DNA of 64,000 bases from Callaeas wilsoni (Eukaryota > Chordata > Aves > Passeriformes > Callaeidae). Of this stretch, positions 50,595-63,077 are shown in pieces. Each line of letters begins with the position of its first letter. Within the stretch, counting starts at the first letter, position 1. The stretch lies in NCBI GenBank assembly GCA_013398955.1, contig VWPU01006257.1:1-64000 (forward strand), in the 5' to 3' direction. The notes beneath the pieces are model-generated. The model was not told where the DNA came from, made no database searches, and saw only the letters and a list, made by a program, of their open reading frames with translations. The translations under genes and the position numbers were made by a program.

Positions 50595-51329
50595 GCTCAG
50601 TGCTGTGACTGGACATCTGATTCCTAGACAGATTCGTGTGACTACTCATGAGCAGTTGTAGCACCAAAATATTCTCCCTCACAAGTCTGTGGCCTTGTAC
50701 CCTGTCAAGAACTATGCATGTCCTTAATATTATGGGACCATGGCTAAGGGACATTCCCTTTGGTATCTGCTGTGATGAGGGGACAGCCTCTGTGCTGGCA
50801 CCAGCACCAACAAAAACTCGAGGTCTCCATAGCCTGTTTGACTCTGGCTGGATGTCACTACTCCCGGGGACATCTGCCAGTAAGAAGGAGGCATGATCCA
50901 CCTATGTCCGTCACGAAGGCCAGAACACACCTTACACATAGGCTTTTCTCTTTCCACTGTCTGGAGCAACCATCTGCTACAGCTTCATGAATGTTTAAGA
51001 CTAGTGTGATTTAAAAGAGGCCCTTGGGGTTTTTTTAATGAGTCGTGGAAAAAATGAAATCGTGATGATGGACGTGCCACTGTAGTCATGCTTATTGCAC
51101 TGTACCATTCTTTCCTCAAAACAGTATGCAAATTCTTCAGTGGGTTTTACTGGGATCTGATGTAGGTTGTTGTGCTCTGATGTTTAGGGAAATTCCCAAA
51201 TTAAAATTATTCCAGTACCAGTTTCATAATTCCATGAAAAGTTTCATAAAATGCCATTCATGTCACTCCCTGAAACCATCCTCATAATTGCAGAATATGT
51301 GGTTACAGTAGAAAGAGGAAATGGTTTGT

Positions 51330-51480
51330 TAAAATACATATTTTTAAAAGATATACGAATTATTGTAATGGCTAATTTACAATAATGCAAATATTGTAAT
51401 TATTCTTGTTACATTGCATGTTTTATACATTGGTATACATATAATTAATAAATATAGTGTATATATAATGTATTAGGTAC
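51330..51480. repeat. AT-rich low-complexity region
   Basis: Rich in AATTATTGTAAT, TATACATATAATTAATAAAT and TATATATAATG. No regular unit. Confidence 0.75.
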
Positions 51481-51639
51481 TCATCTGTTGGCCTGACCCG
51501 CTTTTGAGGGAGGTGCATTGGCTTCTGGGAGTCTGGGTCAAGAATGTTACTGAGAAGGTGCCAAGCCTGATCAAACCCACAGATTATTACCCACAGTTAA
51601 TGCTCCACGAGGAAGCTGATAATATAGCTGACAGCGTCT

Positions 51640-52055
51640 CCCCTTCTAAGACAGGCTGAGAAAGATGGGGCTGTTCAGCCTGGAGAAAAGAAGTTTGCAT
51701 GGAGACCTCATAGCGGCCTTCCAGTATCAGAAGGGGGCCTACAAGGAAGCTGGAGAGGGGACTCTTGGTCGGGGCTGTAGTGACAGGACAGGGAATAATG
51801 GGTCCAATTTGAAAGAGGGCAAATTCAGGTTAAATATTAGAATTAATTTTTCTTATATGAGGGTGGTGAGGCACTGGAACAGGTTGCCCAGAGAAGCTGT
51901 GGATGTCCCAACCCTGGCAGTGTTCAAAGCCATGTTGCATAAAGCCTTGAAAAACCTGGTCTGGTGAGAGGTGTCCCTGCCCATGGCAGTGGGGGTTGGG
52001 ACTAAATGATCTTTAAGGTCCATTTTAACCACTTAACTTTCTATGACTTTACAAT
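51640..52055 (+). mobile_element. CR1 LINE 3' fragment with open ORF2 tail
   Basis: Contains GGGGCTGTTCAGCCTGGAG, GTAGTGACAGGACAGGG, GGTGAGGCACTGGAACAGG and GATCTTTAAGGTCC, ending near TTTCTATGAC. The plus frame from 51,665 to 51,967 is open for 100 codons and ends at the expected stop, covering the last part of ORF2 (RHWNRLPREAVD visible). 5'-truncated and lacking the catalytic domain. The sequence just left (51,490-51,640) may belong to it but was not recognised. Confidence 0.9.
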
Positions 52056-52059
52056 ATAA

Positions 52060-55000
52060 TAAGATCTCTGATTAGAAAATACCTGGAAAATACCCGGAGA
52101 GTTTGAAAAAGTGGTGGCCATTCTGCTTCTCTGCTGGTGTTGTGGTCCTGTAGGAGCAGAACTCAGCTGGAATAAGGGCACTAGGAAAAGGTCCTGCAAA
52201 AGCTCTGTGCAGACAGCACAGTCAAAGCACACACAGGACGCAGGTCAGGCATTGGAAACAGCAGAGGAACAGGGTCACGGCACCATGACTTTGCCACACA
52301 GGGAAATGTCTTTAGTACCAGCACACACCAAGTCCAGTATCTGCACGTGCTTCACATCCACGCACTGGGTGCCATTTTTGCACTGATGTGGCAGAGACTG
52401 TTCCTCTGACAAAGGCTGATCTGTCAAAGTCATGTCGCAGAAGGGCTATTCAAAAAGTCATATATTCACCAGACTAGAAAACTTATCTCAATGTATTGTG
52501 CCACTCTTCAAAACAGAGGGAAAAGCACTTTAAAACAAATTTTTGTGATCAAATGTTCAGACAATTTAAAAGGCATAAAATTTAGGACAGGAAAATTCGT
52601 GGAAAGAAATTCAATTACGAGTAGGAGAGTCTTGTAGTTGGAGTAGTCTGTCAAGTCAGTGTGTAACTGCAGCAATTAAGTATGTGACAAGATATCGAGC
52701 ATTTTTAAAAATCCTTATAAAATAAGAGATCTTAACAAAAACAAAACACCAGGCAGAAATCAGGGGTTTTTTTCCTCAGATTAACCTGTGGTTTTATTTC
52801 ACTACTGCTTTCTTCAACTAATTGCAGAATTCATCACCACATAACTTGCTTTCATTTTCTTTTATGAGCATGTTTTTCCTTGCCCCAAGTAAAACAGGAT
52901 ATCCATCTTTCAGAATTTCTGCCCTACCTTTTGCAATACCATTCATTTGTACATGGTAAGAGCAAAAGCATTTAGCAAATCCCACTGTGGTTAAAGGAAA
53001 TTTGCAGCTTTACTATCGCAATAGAATAAAGCTTTTGTTGAACTACAAGATTGACTAATGCGGGACACTTCCTACTTCCCCTTACTTTGATGTCATCTGT
53101 TTAAAAGATGAGCAGCAGAAATAATAACTGTATTTTGCTGTTTATTTTTCTACTTTGCCATGACACTGAGTTTTAATGGGAAGAGATTTTAAGAGCACGC
53201 AAACCTGTTGGAGGTTCCCCTTTGAATACCCTGCTATCAGGCAGACTATCCCAGTGCCAACCGTGCAAAGAAAAGGATCTGTCTTCACTCTGTTATGGTG
53301 AATAGCAATTTTCCTTTTAAAACAAATTTCTGACAATTAAGTGTCTGTGCTGCATTGTCATTGGTAACAAAAACTAACTAAAAATTATGATGAGATTGAA
53401 AAATAAACTGGTTTTGTTAAGATTTTTTTAATTACAGGTAACGTGCTATGACAAGAAGAGTATACATGATAATTTCTTAATAATTTGCTCTCCAAAACTT
53501 TCATTTTACTTTGAAATGAAAGGAGTCACCAAAAGAGAACTATAGGGCCTGTTCGTTCTAGGAAAATACATGGTGATGAGACAGTAACCAGGGAAGTAAA
53601 GACTGATGCTGCAAAGTGAAAGTTGAGTAATTATGACTTTTTGAGCTAGATTGTTTCTGCTTTTACAGTCTTCTGTTTCCCAGCTTTTCAGCTTCACTAG
53701 CTGGTTAACTTTTGGACTCAAAGAAAAGATGAAAGATCTTGGCCAAGGAACCAACCTCTCTGTCCCTTCAGTACGAGACCTTGCAAAGCCTGGTCTCAGA
53801 GTCACCCAAGACATCTTGCACTAAGTGGGGAAAATCTTGGCCAACCTGCTTGATAGGGTTAAGGTAGGAAATGAAAAAAAAAAGAAGATGAATGGAAATA
53901 TACATTAAAAAGGAAATGAAAACCAGTATTACTGCTGTTTTAAAAAAAGAGCTGCCAACTGTTTTGAAATAATTTTCTTTACTTGAAATGGGATTCTGGT
54001 TCAAGTGAAATCACTTGCGTATGTGCCCTTTTAAAAGTATTTTGTAGACATGCTATCAAGGTTCATCCACATCAAGACCATGTCTACTCTCTGTGGTGAG
54101 TATTACATACCACTTAAAGAAAGGTGGGTTAGAAGTGTATCAGCAGGCCTGAGTGATACTGGCTCCTCCTGGGTTTATACATCGTGAGGTTGCCTTTATT
54201 TGCAGGATATGAGCTGTTTTCTCCAGTGGATTCTCACCTCCTGCATAGTGCAGGATGAGTACTGCTCAGGGGAGGGATCAGCTGCTCAGCCCTCTCACTG
54301 TGTGTTCAACAGCTGATCTCTCTCTCACCTACTGCCATCTGTGTCTCTCCTGAAATTTTCTACACCTGAAATGGTGGAGAGGTACTAACCACAACAGGAT
54401 TTCTACCACAGCCTTCTAAAACCTCACAAGTATTAATTTTTATAAGGGAAATTATGGCATTAATATCATTCCCATGAAAAACTTAAGAGTTTTTCCTGGG
54501 GCTTTACATAGACTGAACCAAAAAATAGGAACATTTTTCATAAAATGTTCAATTCTTTTAATTCAGTAAAGTTGCCTCATTTGGGAAATCAAATGTTTTC
54601 GAGACAGCTTCAGCTACACAAATAAATTAATGGTAGAGGAATCAGGTCTTCCTCCCTTCTGATACTGTCTCCATTCCTTCATATATCACAGTTTCTTCAT
54701 AAAGATGCTGAGCACTGCAATGACTTCAGCTCTAGGTGTCTGGAAAATGAAAACCACCACTGCTGTTTTAGCTTCTAAAGCCTGGCTATTATCAGTGCCA
54801 TACAGGGGCTCCATAGATAAAACACTGCCAGTGGTTCACCTTCTTTACTACAGAAGGTAACAAAAGGACCATGCCTAAATCCTTCCTTACTGGCGATAAC
54901 TTCCAGGAAAACCTTCCAAGGGAAAAAAGTCCTTGAGGAAAAATAGGAATTAATGTGCCTTTACAAGTTCACCAAACTAGTCTTTCATTTATTTTTCATT

Positions 55001-58000
55001 TTGAGCTAAGCATGTGTCTCAGTATTAGATTTAGGGTTCAGTAAGGAGGAGGGTCATTTTGAACATCTCCTTTATATCTTAAACCTTGGACGCCAGCTGC
55101 TCTACCCTTAATATATAGTGTATAAATGGTACGTAAATGATTATAAAATACTTCAGGGAAAACAATGTCTTAAAATGCTCAAAGGACTAATCCTAAATAA
55201 GAAGAAAAAAAAAATTAAAAAATTAAAAGTTTTTTTTTCAAGAATGTTGCATTGTTTTTAAAAGGATCAAGACCATTCTGCAGAAGCAAATCAACCTTTG
55301 GGGAAATCTCTTCCAGTAAAGGTGGTTACACCACCACAAAATTTTCAAAAAATGTCCCCTCAGAGTTCATTCCAAATCCGCTTCTTCCTTTTTGCATGTA
55401 ATTTCCAGCAGTGAATAAAGCCCTGAAGATAAATAAACTTAATTGTTTTTGCATGCCCCCACCATAGTGTCTGACTTGTGTCAAGTGAGAGTCACTCTGC
55501 TGACGCACCTCTCACCAGCCAGCTCTACAGTAGAGTGGTGGCTCCCCTGCCCGCATTTCGCTTTCCCTCTCCACTTGGCAGAGGTACGAGTGTGGGATTT
55601 CACAGGCTCGTCTGCCAACTTTGTAAGGAGAGATGTGTCCAACTACTATTGGTTACTTTCAATTTGTAAGGGCTAAAATAACATTATTTGAAGCTTCAGA
55701 CGAATACCAGGAAGGGAAAAAAACCCTCTGCTGTTGATTTACTGGAACACACTATCATCGAGACTTGAAGGGAGGGAATTTGAAAGGAACAAATTGCATG
55801 GATTGCACAAGCTATTAATTTTACAATTTGGTGAACAAGCCCGATAACGCATGCCCTAATGTGAGAACGTAGGTAGCAAGCACCACAATTCACAGCCGTC
55901 ACGTCAGTCTTAGACTGATCTTTGCACAACTTCCCAGACTAAATAGCTACTAGACTTTCTCAAAAGGCACCTGAATTCACCCGTTCTTCTCTGCCTGTTG
56001 CTTCCAAAGTAATTTCCTTAACAGAGTCAGAACATAGCTAGTCTAGTAAGAATTTTAGGGATTAAACTGAAGATCATTACAGTATATCTAAATCGGCTAT
56101 TAATATTACACAAACCCTAAGAGACACACAAAACCTTTTTCAAAATATGAACTGCAGGTTGCATTTCCTATATACGTATCATACTTCCTTAGCATAGCAT
56201 ATCAGCCAGAGTATCTTATTCAAGCGTCCTCATAGGATTTTTGTTGTTGCTGGAGCAGAAAGACAAATAACAGGTTTATTAAACAGTGAACCTAATGTTG
56301 AACTACAAAGCAAGACTTTGCAGAAAGACTAAATGTCAGATGTGTACTTCTTGCTCATGAAAATCAGCAGCCAGAGAACTCCCAAGATGTTAAAGCAAAT
56401 TTATAGAATAAAGACTCTTTCTAAAAACATACCAGGCAAGTTTTGTAGCAATATTGTGCAAGATACAGAATAAAAATAACTCATAAATACCTTAAGGTAA
56501 GGAAAATGTTTCAACCATTTTTGTCAACTATGAGTTCTGCTATTTAAATAGGACTCTGAAAATTTTCTTTATTCTTAGTACTTCCTAGGAAGTTATCAGT
56601 CGGCAGTAAGAGAGGATCTCATGTAAGTTTGACAAAAACTTCTTGGCATAAGACTACTGATTAAGTGCTAGAAAAGTAGTAGAAGTTCATGTTGCTATTT
56701 TTAAAACTTTCCTCTGTTGATCCAAAAAACCCACGCCATTCCTAAGAAATGCAAAATGTTCTGAAAAACTGATAAATATATATTTTTTTAAGTTTTGCTC
56801 CAAGCAGTTTTCCTCTGCCATAAAAATGACTAATTTTTCAAATTAACTAACTAATTTGTTATATAACTTGTTTTTGCACTGTATCAGAGACCATTTTATG
56901 TTCCTTGTACTCCAGACGGTCCTAAAAGGCTACCTAGCATAACTCTGGTACCCTTAAAACACTCAGCACCTTGCAGATGCTTTATTGTTTGCCCAGACTG
57001 GGGCTGTAACCCCAAGCATTTCACCCGCTGCTGCCTTTTACAGCCTCCCCTCCCATCCCAGCCCCACTGCCGCCACCTCCCCCAGCTTCCCGTGCCGTTC
57101 TCTCAGGCCAGAACCGTTGCAGAGTCCAGTCGTGGGAATATCTCACGGCTGTCCTCCAGAAAATTCGCCTGCCTTCCCAAGAGATGTAGCATCAGCAAGA
57201 CATTCTGGAGAAAATACACATTTGGTGGGGAAACGGAAACTGAGCTGCGAAACAAGAACCATTTGCCCAGCTCTGTAGCAGAGGAATAAGTTAAATCCAT
57301 GGAGGCCATACGTGAAGATGACTGCTGGTCTTGGCAGCCTCTCTGCATGGCAGTCAGTCTTCCACAGACAGTTTAGTCTTCAGCGCATTTCCTACCCCTG
57401 TATTTTGTATTGAAAGGCAATACAAAATTCTGTTAGTACCAAAGATCGTCTGCAAATCCCAGCAAAGAGGACGTTGTCATGTGCTCCTCCATTCCCTGCC
57501 CGATGGAAAGACTACATACAGTACTGACATTCTGTTCTAGCAGCACTTTTTTAAACATAAGATGTAGGGCAAGGGTCAGACCTTATCTGCAACAAGTTTG
57601 GAATTTTAGATAGCTATATCCTGCTACACCTAAGCTTTTCAACCAATCATTGCAATACTGAGTTTAGGAAAAGTGTTCAATTAACTCTACATATTTCTAG
57701 GGAAGTTTTGCACTTCTTACTGAATCTTATTCTATCAAGAACATATTGCCAGAAGATGCTCAAGAGAGCTACTTCATGCAATTACCTCACTCATTATATT
57801 TACTGCAAAAATCCTGGTGGAATCCTTTTTGCTACCAAAATTTTCCTCTCAAAATACCTTCAGTTTCCAGTAACTTCCATTCCCGGAGCCTCCAATATAA
57901 AGACTGGCAGGTTTTTACCCTTGCTAGGTAAAGGTCAAAGAGAGTCAGTCTGCTCCACTCTTGGCCAGCCCACAGATTAGGATGTGAACATGTAGGTTCT

Positions 58001-58555
58001 CAGCCCCCTTATTTCCCTGTAAAAAGTGCTGAACTACCCTTTCAGAACAGGCAGCATGCTTACAGCTGACTAATATTGTATTCCATGTTGCAAATGTGAT
58101 AATGCTATTATTTTTTCCACACTCAGCCCAAGAGTGATCCTTGTACTATTTTATCTCATTATAATGGAATAGTTTGGCAACAATATCACTCACTAGCTGT
58201 CAATAGGTTTTGGTTTTTCTCCTTCTAAAGAGAGGAGACATTTTTCAATTGTCCGTTTTCGAAAAGCTGTGGAGTTTGGTGGGCTTTTGCCAAAGAAATG
58301 GATGAGTCAGGCTTCCAGCAGATAGTACATGCAGATCTCCTAGAAGTGCATTAAGCTTTTCCTGGAAAATAGCTCTGACTTCACAGCCTAGGATAGCCAG
58401 TGTGGCCCCGGCAGAACAGGCATTAGCACAAGAATCATGGTGGAACAACAGGTAGCTCCACACAGATGTCGCTGTTACATCAGTGTTTGGGGCAGTATAA
58501 GAGAGGATCAAGGTAGAGTCAGAATACAACTGGATTGTTCAGCCCAATTACAAGC
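52060..58555. other. Noncoding DNA with no recognised gene
   Basis: AT-rich with A/T runs near 55,205-55,240. A C-rich patch at 57,010-57,120 gives overlapping short frames. The minus frame at 53,506-53,814 has no recognisable motif. No tRNA, LTR or LINE was recognised apart from the isolated 16-mer at 52,396-52,411 shared with 46.14 kb. Confidence 0.5.
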
Positions 58556-58559
58556 TAAA

Positions 58560-59015
58560 ATCCAGAGTCCAGAGAACAAAACAAAGCTGGTGAAGGGTCT
58601 GGAGCACAAGTCTTACGAGAAGTGACTGAGGGACCTGGGGTTGTTTAGCCTGGAGAAAAGGAAGCTCAGGGGAGACCTTATCACTGTCTACAACTCCCTG
58701 AAAGGAGGTTGGAGCCAGATAAGGGTCAGTCTCTTCACCCAGGCAACCAGTGACAAGAGGAGAGGACACAGTCTTAAGCTGCACCAGAGGAGATTTTGGC
58801 TGGACACCAGGAAGAATTTCTTCACAGAAAGAGTGATTGGGCATTGGAATGGGCTGCTCAGGGAGGTGGTGAAGTCACTGTCCCTGGAGGAGTTTCAGGA
58901 AAGACTGGATTTGGCACTCAGTGCCATGGTCTAGTTGGCACGGTGGTGTTTGGTCATAGGCTGAACTCGATGACCTCAGAAGTCTTTTCCAACCTGATTG
59001 ATTCTATGGTTCACA
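58560..59015 (+). mobile_element. CR1 LINE 3' fragment, relatively well preserved
   Basis: Includes GGTGAAGGGTCTGGAGCAC, GTTTAGCCTGGAGAAAAGG, CTTCACCCAGGCAACCAGTG, ATTGGGCATTGGAATGGGC and the terminus GATTGATTCTATGG. The plus frame at 58,641-58,934 is open to the natural ORF2 stop; one TGA at about 58,624 interrupts the frame just upstream. It belongs to the same subgroup as the copy at 63.1 kb, judging from the shared GGTGAAGGGTCTGGAGCAC segment. Confidence 0.93.
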
Positions 59016-59019
59016 CACA

Positions 59020-60355
59020 CATATTCCCCTGCTTTCTGTATTGCCCCTTAGGGCACAGCCCAGAGAAATGTAGTAGGTCAGAGAGAAAGTTCAGAGCATC
59101 CACTGCCTCTGTAAACCTTTGTCAAACAAAGAGAGACTATTTGCTGCAATTTGATTCTGGCATACAAGAAAGAGAAGATTGGAAAAAAGTGCACAAAAAA
59201 GGGACTAAGGTAACCAGTGAACATTATTAAGGAGCATTTTCATGTCTTTGAGAATTAGATGGAATGAGGACACCAGGAATGCTTGGTAGCCTTTCCAGGC
59301 CCTGTGCTACCTTGGTCCGTGACTTGCTCCACTAAAACTCTGATGGAGCAACTTATTCACTCCCTAACTTCTCACTAATCATCTGCCTTCTGCGTGCCAA
59401 ACTAGCCAGCTACCCTCAATGTCTGCTGCAGTAAGTAGAAATACCTGAGTTTAATCTGTTCTAGAGAAACACCGTAACACATTCAGAAGTGGAAAGACTT
59501 TCTTGTTGGGGGATCCAGTGACCCAGTAATATAATGCTTCTGCTCTACCATCATTTCCAGAAAAGTCTTCAAAGGCACCTTTTCTAGAAGAGTGAAGTAA
59601 AAATGTCTTTTCTGTGAGGGTGACTCCAGTATAATTCAGGAGGTTATTGAAAACACAGTTTCTGAGGGGTAGGATTCACTGAATGAGATGCCATGAAATT
59701 TTCAAAACTGAAATCCGGATTGCCAGAGTTGTGCTCTTTGACATAATTAATCTAATACAAAACCTTGATTCATGATGGTTGGTTACTGTTTAAGATTACC
59801 ATCTTAAGGGCACTGAGACACAGCCCCCATCACTACTGAAAAACAAACAAAGTGGTCAAACAGGGAGACATTGCAAGGGCACACATATTTCAGACCACTG
59901 CAGAAAAAGTGCATCCTAATTCGGAAGAGATGTTGGTGCATGCAATTTGGTTTTCCTTTTAACTGATATTAAGTTAAATATTTATAAAAGATTTAGTGAC
60001 AGGGTCCTTTCCTCCAGCTGGGAAGCTGCAGTGCTTAGAAGCTGTGATCTCACTGATTCCAAGGAAATACAGCGACAGCATCAACAGCCAAAGAGATGGC
60101 AGTGAGCCAGGCCAGTTTCACTCCTGAAATTTCTCCTGCTGGTGTATGCAGAGCTGTCAAAACCCTCGGTGAGTTTCATTGAGAATTGGGGAAATTTTAC
60201 ACCACTTTCCAGTGATGGGGTACAAGCACCTTCCATTATCTCCTTAGAATACGCCTTAGTAAATTGATTTTTCAATTAATCCTTGAAGAAGGTTTTCTTG
60301 GTAAGAATTATCCATTAAGGACAGAAATGTTAATGTTTCAGCAACAAAGACCAGC
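59020..60355. other. Noncoding DNA with no recognised feature
   Basis: Unique-looking sequence between a CR1 copy and a solo LTR. No exon recognised. Confidence 0.55.
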
Positions 60356-60357
60356 AG

Positions 60358-60953
60358 TGTGACACAAGGCCAGTTTAAGCTGGGGTAATTTTCTTCACAG
60401 TGGCTGCTATGGGGCTGTGCTTTGGATTTGTGCTGAACACAGGGTTGATAATATTGAGATGTTTTTGTTATTGCTGAGCAGGGCTTACACAGAGCCAAGG
60501 CCTTTTCTGCTTTTCATACTGCCATGCTGGTGTGGGGACTGGAGGTGCGTGGGAAACTGGGAGGAGACACAGCCAGGACAGGCGACCCCAACAGACCAAA
60601 GGGATATTCCAGACCATGTGACATCATGCTCAGTGTGTAACGTGGGGGGAAGAAGGAGGAAGGAGGGACATTTGGGGTGATGGTGTTTGTCTTCCTAAGT
60701 AACTGTTAGATGTGATGGGCCGTGCTCTCCCGGGGATGGCTGAACACCTGCCTGCCCATGGGCAGCAGTGAATTAATTCCTTGTTTTGCTTTGCTCGTGT
60801 GCGCAGCTTTTGCTTTCCCTATTAAACTGTCTTTATCTAAACCCATGGATTTTCTGGGTTTTATACTTCTGGTTGTCTTCCTGATCCCAGTGGTGGGAAA
60901 ATGAGGGAGCAGCTGTGTGGGGCTTGGCTGCTGGCAGGGGTGACACCACAACA
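60358..60953 (+). mobile_element. Solo LTR of an avian ERVL-like endogenous retrovirus
   Basis: Begins TGTGACACAAGG and ends CCACAACA, about 596 bp. It carries the landmarks of a common avian LTR: CAAAGGGATATTCCAGACC, a TGACATCA CRE-like word (60,619-60,626), a decayed TATA region after CATGCTCAGT, GGCTGAACACCTGCCTGCC, and the polyadenylation signal ATTAAA (60,821-60,826). No gag, pol or env lies beside it, so it is a solo LTR left by recombination. No clean target-site duplication was seen: the 5 bp on each side (AGCAG and GTCAC) do not match. The open frames within it are not genes. Confidence 0.85.
60821..60826 (+). terminator. LTR polyadenylation signal ATTAAA
   Basis: ATTAAA in the R-region position of the LTR, followed by T-rich sequence. 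Could still end transcripts entering from the left. Confidence 0.5.
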
Positions 60954-60954
60954 G

Positions 60955-62175
60955 TCACCCAGTGCTAAAACTCAGCACTCCTGCACATACAGGGAAATTA
61001 GAAAAGATGACAGCTTTGGGGAAAATATGAAGAAATAAAAAAACTTTCCTAGCTGAAAGGCCCAAAGCCCCAAAACCAGCCTAAAAAGCTGTGGTTACAT
61101 TGTGTGGTACATGGTAATTAGATAAGAGGGAAGCTGGAAGTGATTCTGGGATGAAGCAATCACCCACACTTATGGGAAACAGCCATGTTCCATGTTCTTC
61201 CAAACACACCCAAAACACTTGTAGGGTCTTGTCCAGTTTTGCCTGGTGTCTGTAACCCTGTTACATTGCGGCAAAAAGAACCATTGTCAAAAATAAAATA
61301 GAAGAAAGATTAGACTCACAGTGATAGACTGCTGAATGCATAACCATAGAGAGGAATGTGATGGTGCTTGTCAGCTGTAGTATAGGCTAAAATATTTTCC
61401 AATTGTAATTTGTGTAACTTCTTTCAAGAGAGTGCCATCTACACTTCTGCTCTAGCCTGCAAGACCTGGAAGCTTATTAAAATCCCAGTAGTTAGAGATA
61501 CATTCTATGTTATCAGAGAAAATTCACAAAGATGAGGATCTTTTAAAAGCTGTAGGGAGCAAGTGTGGCTTGTAGCAAACCATGAAGCTGGGAGAATGGA
61601 GCATAATATTCAGTCCCAAACAGATAGATATGACAAAATATCTATCACAGTTCTCATGTGTTTAGTCTCCAAACACCTGTTGGTCAGTTATAACAGAGTG
61701 CTGTGAATATTAAGAATAGTGTTTTTGTGGAGTCCAGTTTTAATGAGTCCTGCTCTGGGTGATGTTGAGAAAAGCCTGCTATGTAATTGCAATGTGCTCT
61801 TCTGCTTTTCTGATTAGAACTGTCTGGGCTCTTTTTTAGCCTATGTTACCAGAGCAAAATCTGCATGTTTGCATTCAGCAGAGTCATCAAGGGTATGGTT
61901 ATTTCTTTAAGAAACCCTGGTCATTGAAATGCCATCTCTAGAAAACAGTCAGTGAATTACCCTTGGGTTCAGGGTCATTGGTCATTGCATTTTATGATTA
62001 GGCATAAGACTTTCTTACCTTCAATTCTAACATCAGACATAAGAATTTAAATTGTCACATGGTTTGAATTATCAGCAAAGACATGTGCCTACAAAACATC
62101 AGTTAAATATTTTTGATGATGCATCTAACTGGTAATGTGGGCATTTGAAATTAGCATTTGGTCTCAAGAATTTTC
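60955..62175. other. Noncoding DNA with no recognised feature
   Basis: AT-rich unique sequence. No exon or repeat recognised. Confidence 0.55.
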
Positions 62176-62179
62176 ATGT

Positions 62180-62285
62180 GGGCTTTGACACTAATTAATT
62201 TTGTGTCTTTGGACAAGAGAGATTGCATTTTCAATTCCCTGCCTGTACAATGAAGGGACCAGCAGTAGTTAACCTACTAGAGACT
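62180..62285 (+). mobile_element. Possible MIR/L2-like ancient repeat relic
   Basis: TTTGTGTCTTTGGACAAG, then TTTTCAATTCCCTGCCTGTAC with AATGAAGGGA, resembles the MIR order of TGTGACCTTGGGCAAG, then a TCAGTTTCC-CATCTGTAAAATGGGGA-like part. Weak, by eye. Confidence 0.4.
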
Positions 62286-62900
62286 GCCAGTTTGATTAAT
62301 TATTGTAATATCACTACAGCTAACAGCCATAGAGTCAGCCAGGCATCACTGTTTCTTCACAGAGGGGAAGTTCATCACGATCTCCTTCACAGAAAAAGGA
62401 AGTAGGAGAGGACTCTGCACAATCCTGGAAAGCTGTGAGCAATGGCTTTTGCGCTTGGTCAGGGAGGATTCACTGCTGTATTCTCTTGGCATTTTCCCTT
62501 TAGCAGGCTTGATGTTATATTCTCTAGCCATGGCTCTCAAGAGGCACTGAACACCTTTGGGTGAGTTATTTGGTGAGTCATCTTCAGCCTGTGGAAAATC
62601 AGATCATAGAGCTTAGGAAACTGGGAAGGGATTTAAGGGGATAACATTATCTTTTTTCTCTTCACTGGATTCCCAGGAAATACAGTGAGATTCTCCAGCA
62701 TTTTAGCCAGCTGCAAGCCTTTTTATTTTCTCTGTTTCATTCTCAGCAGGTACTTCTGGTTTCTGGCCAAGGGATGGACATTCTTATTCACTTTTTCCTC
62801 TGAAACAGAACGAAGTATATGCAAAGTAATGAGATTGAAACCACGTCAATCACTTTCAGGGAGATTGAGCAAAGTTTCCTGAAATCTAACAGGATGTGAA

Positions 62901-62955
62901 AGCAGCAGCAGCACTTTCAGCAGAACTATGCAAGCCTCTGCAGCAGCAGCAGCAG
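62901..62955. repeat. Two short CAG/AGC repeats
   Basis: (AGC)4 at 62,901-62,912 and (CAG)5 at 62,941-62,955, 28 bp apart. Not in a supported coding frame. Confidence 0.85.
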
Positions 62956-63077
62956 CACATCTTGCTGAAATACCAGGCTACCTGGGGAACTTCTGTGTGT
63001 TGATGCAACACACCTCTTCCAGTGACACCTTACACTAGTTCATTGCTTTGAAGTTGTTACTTCTTGAGGTTTATTGA

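Noticed and set aside
58641..58934. Open frame of 97 codons
   Set aside because: It is the C-terminal tail of CR1 ORF2, not a host gene.
60722..60904. Hydrophobic 60-codon frame
   Set aside because: Lies within the solo LTR and is not retroviral coding sequence.
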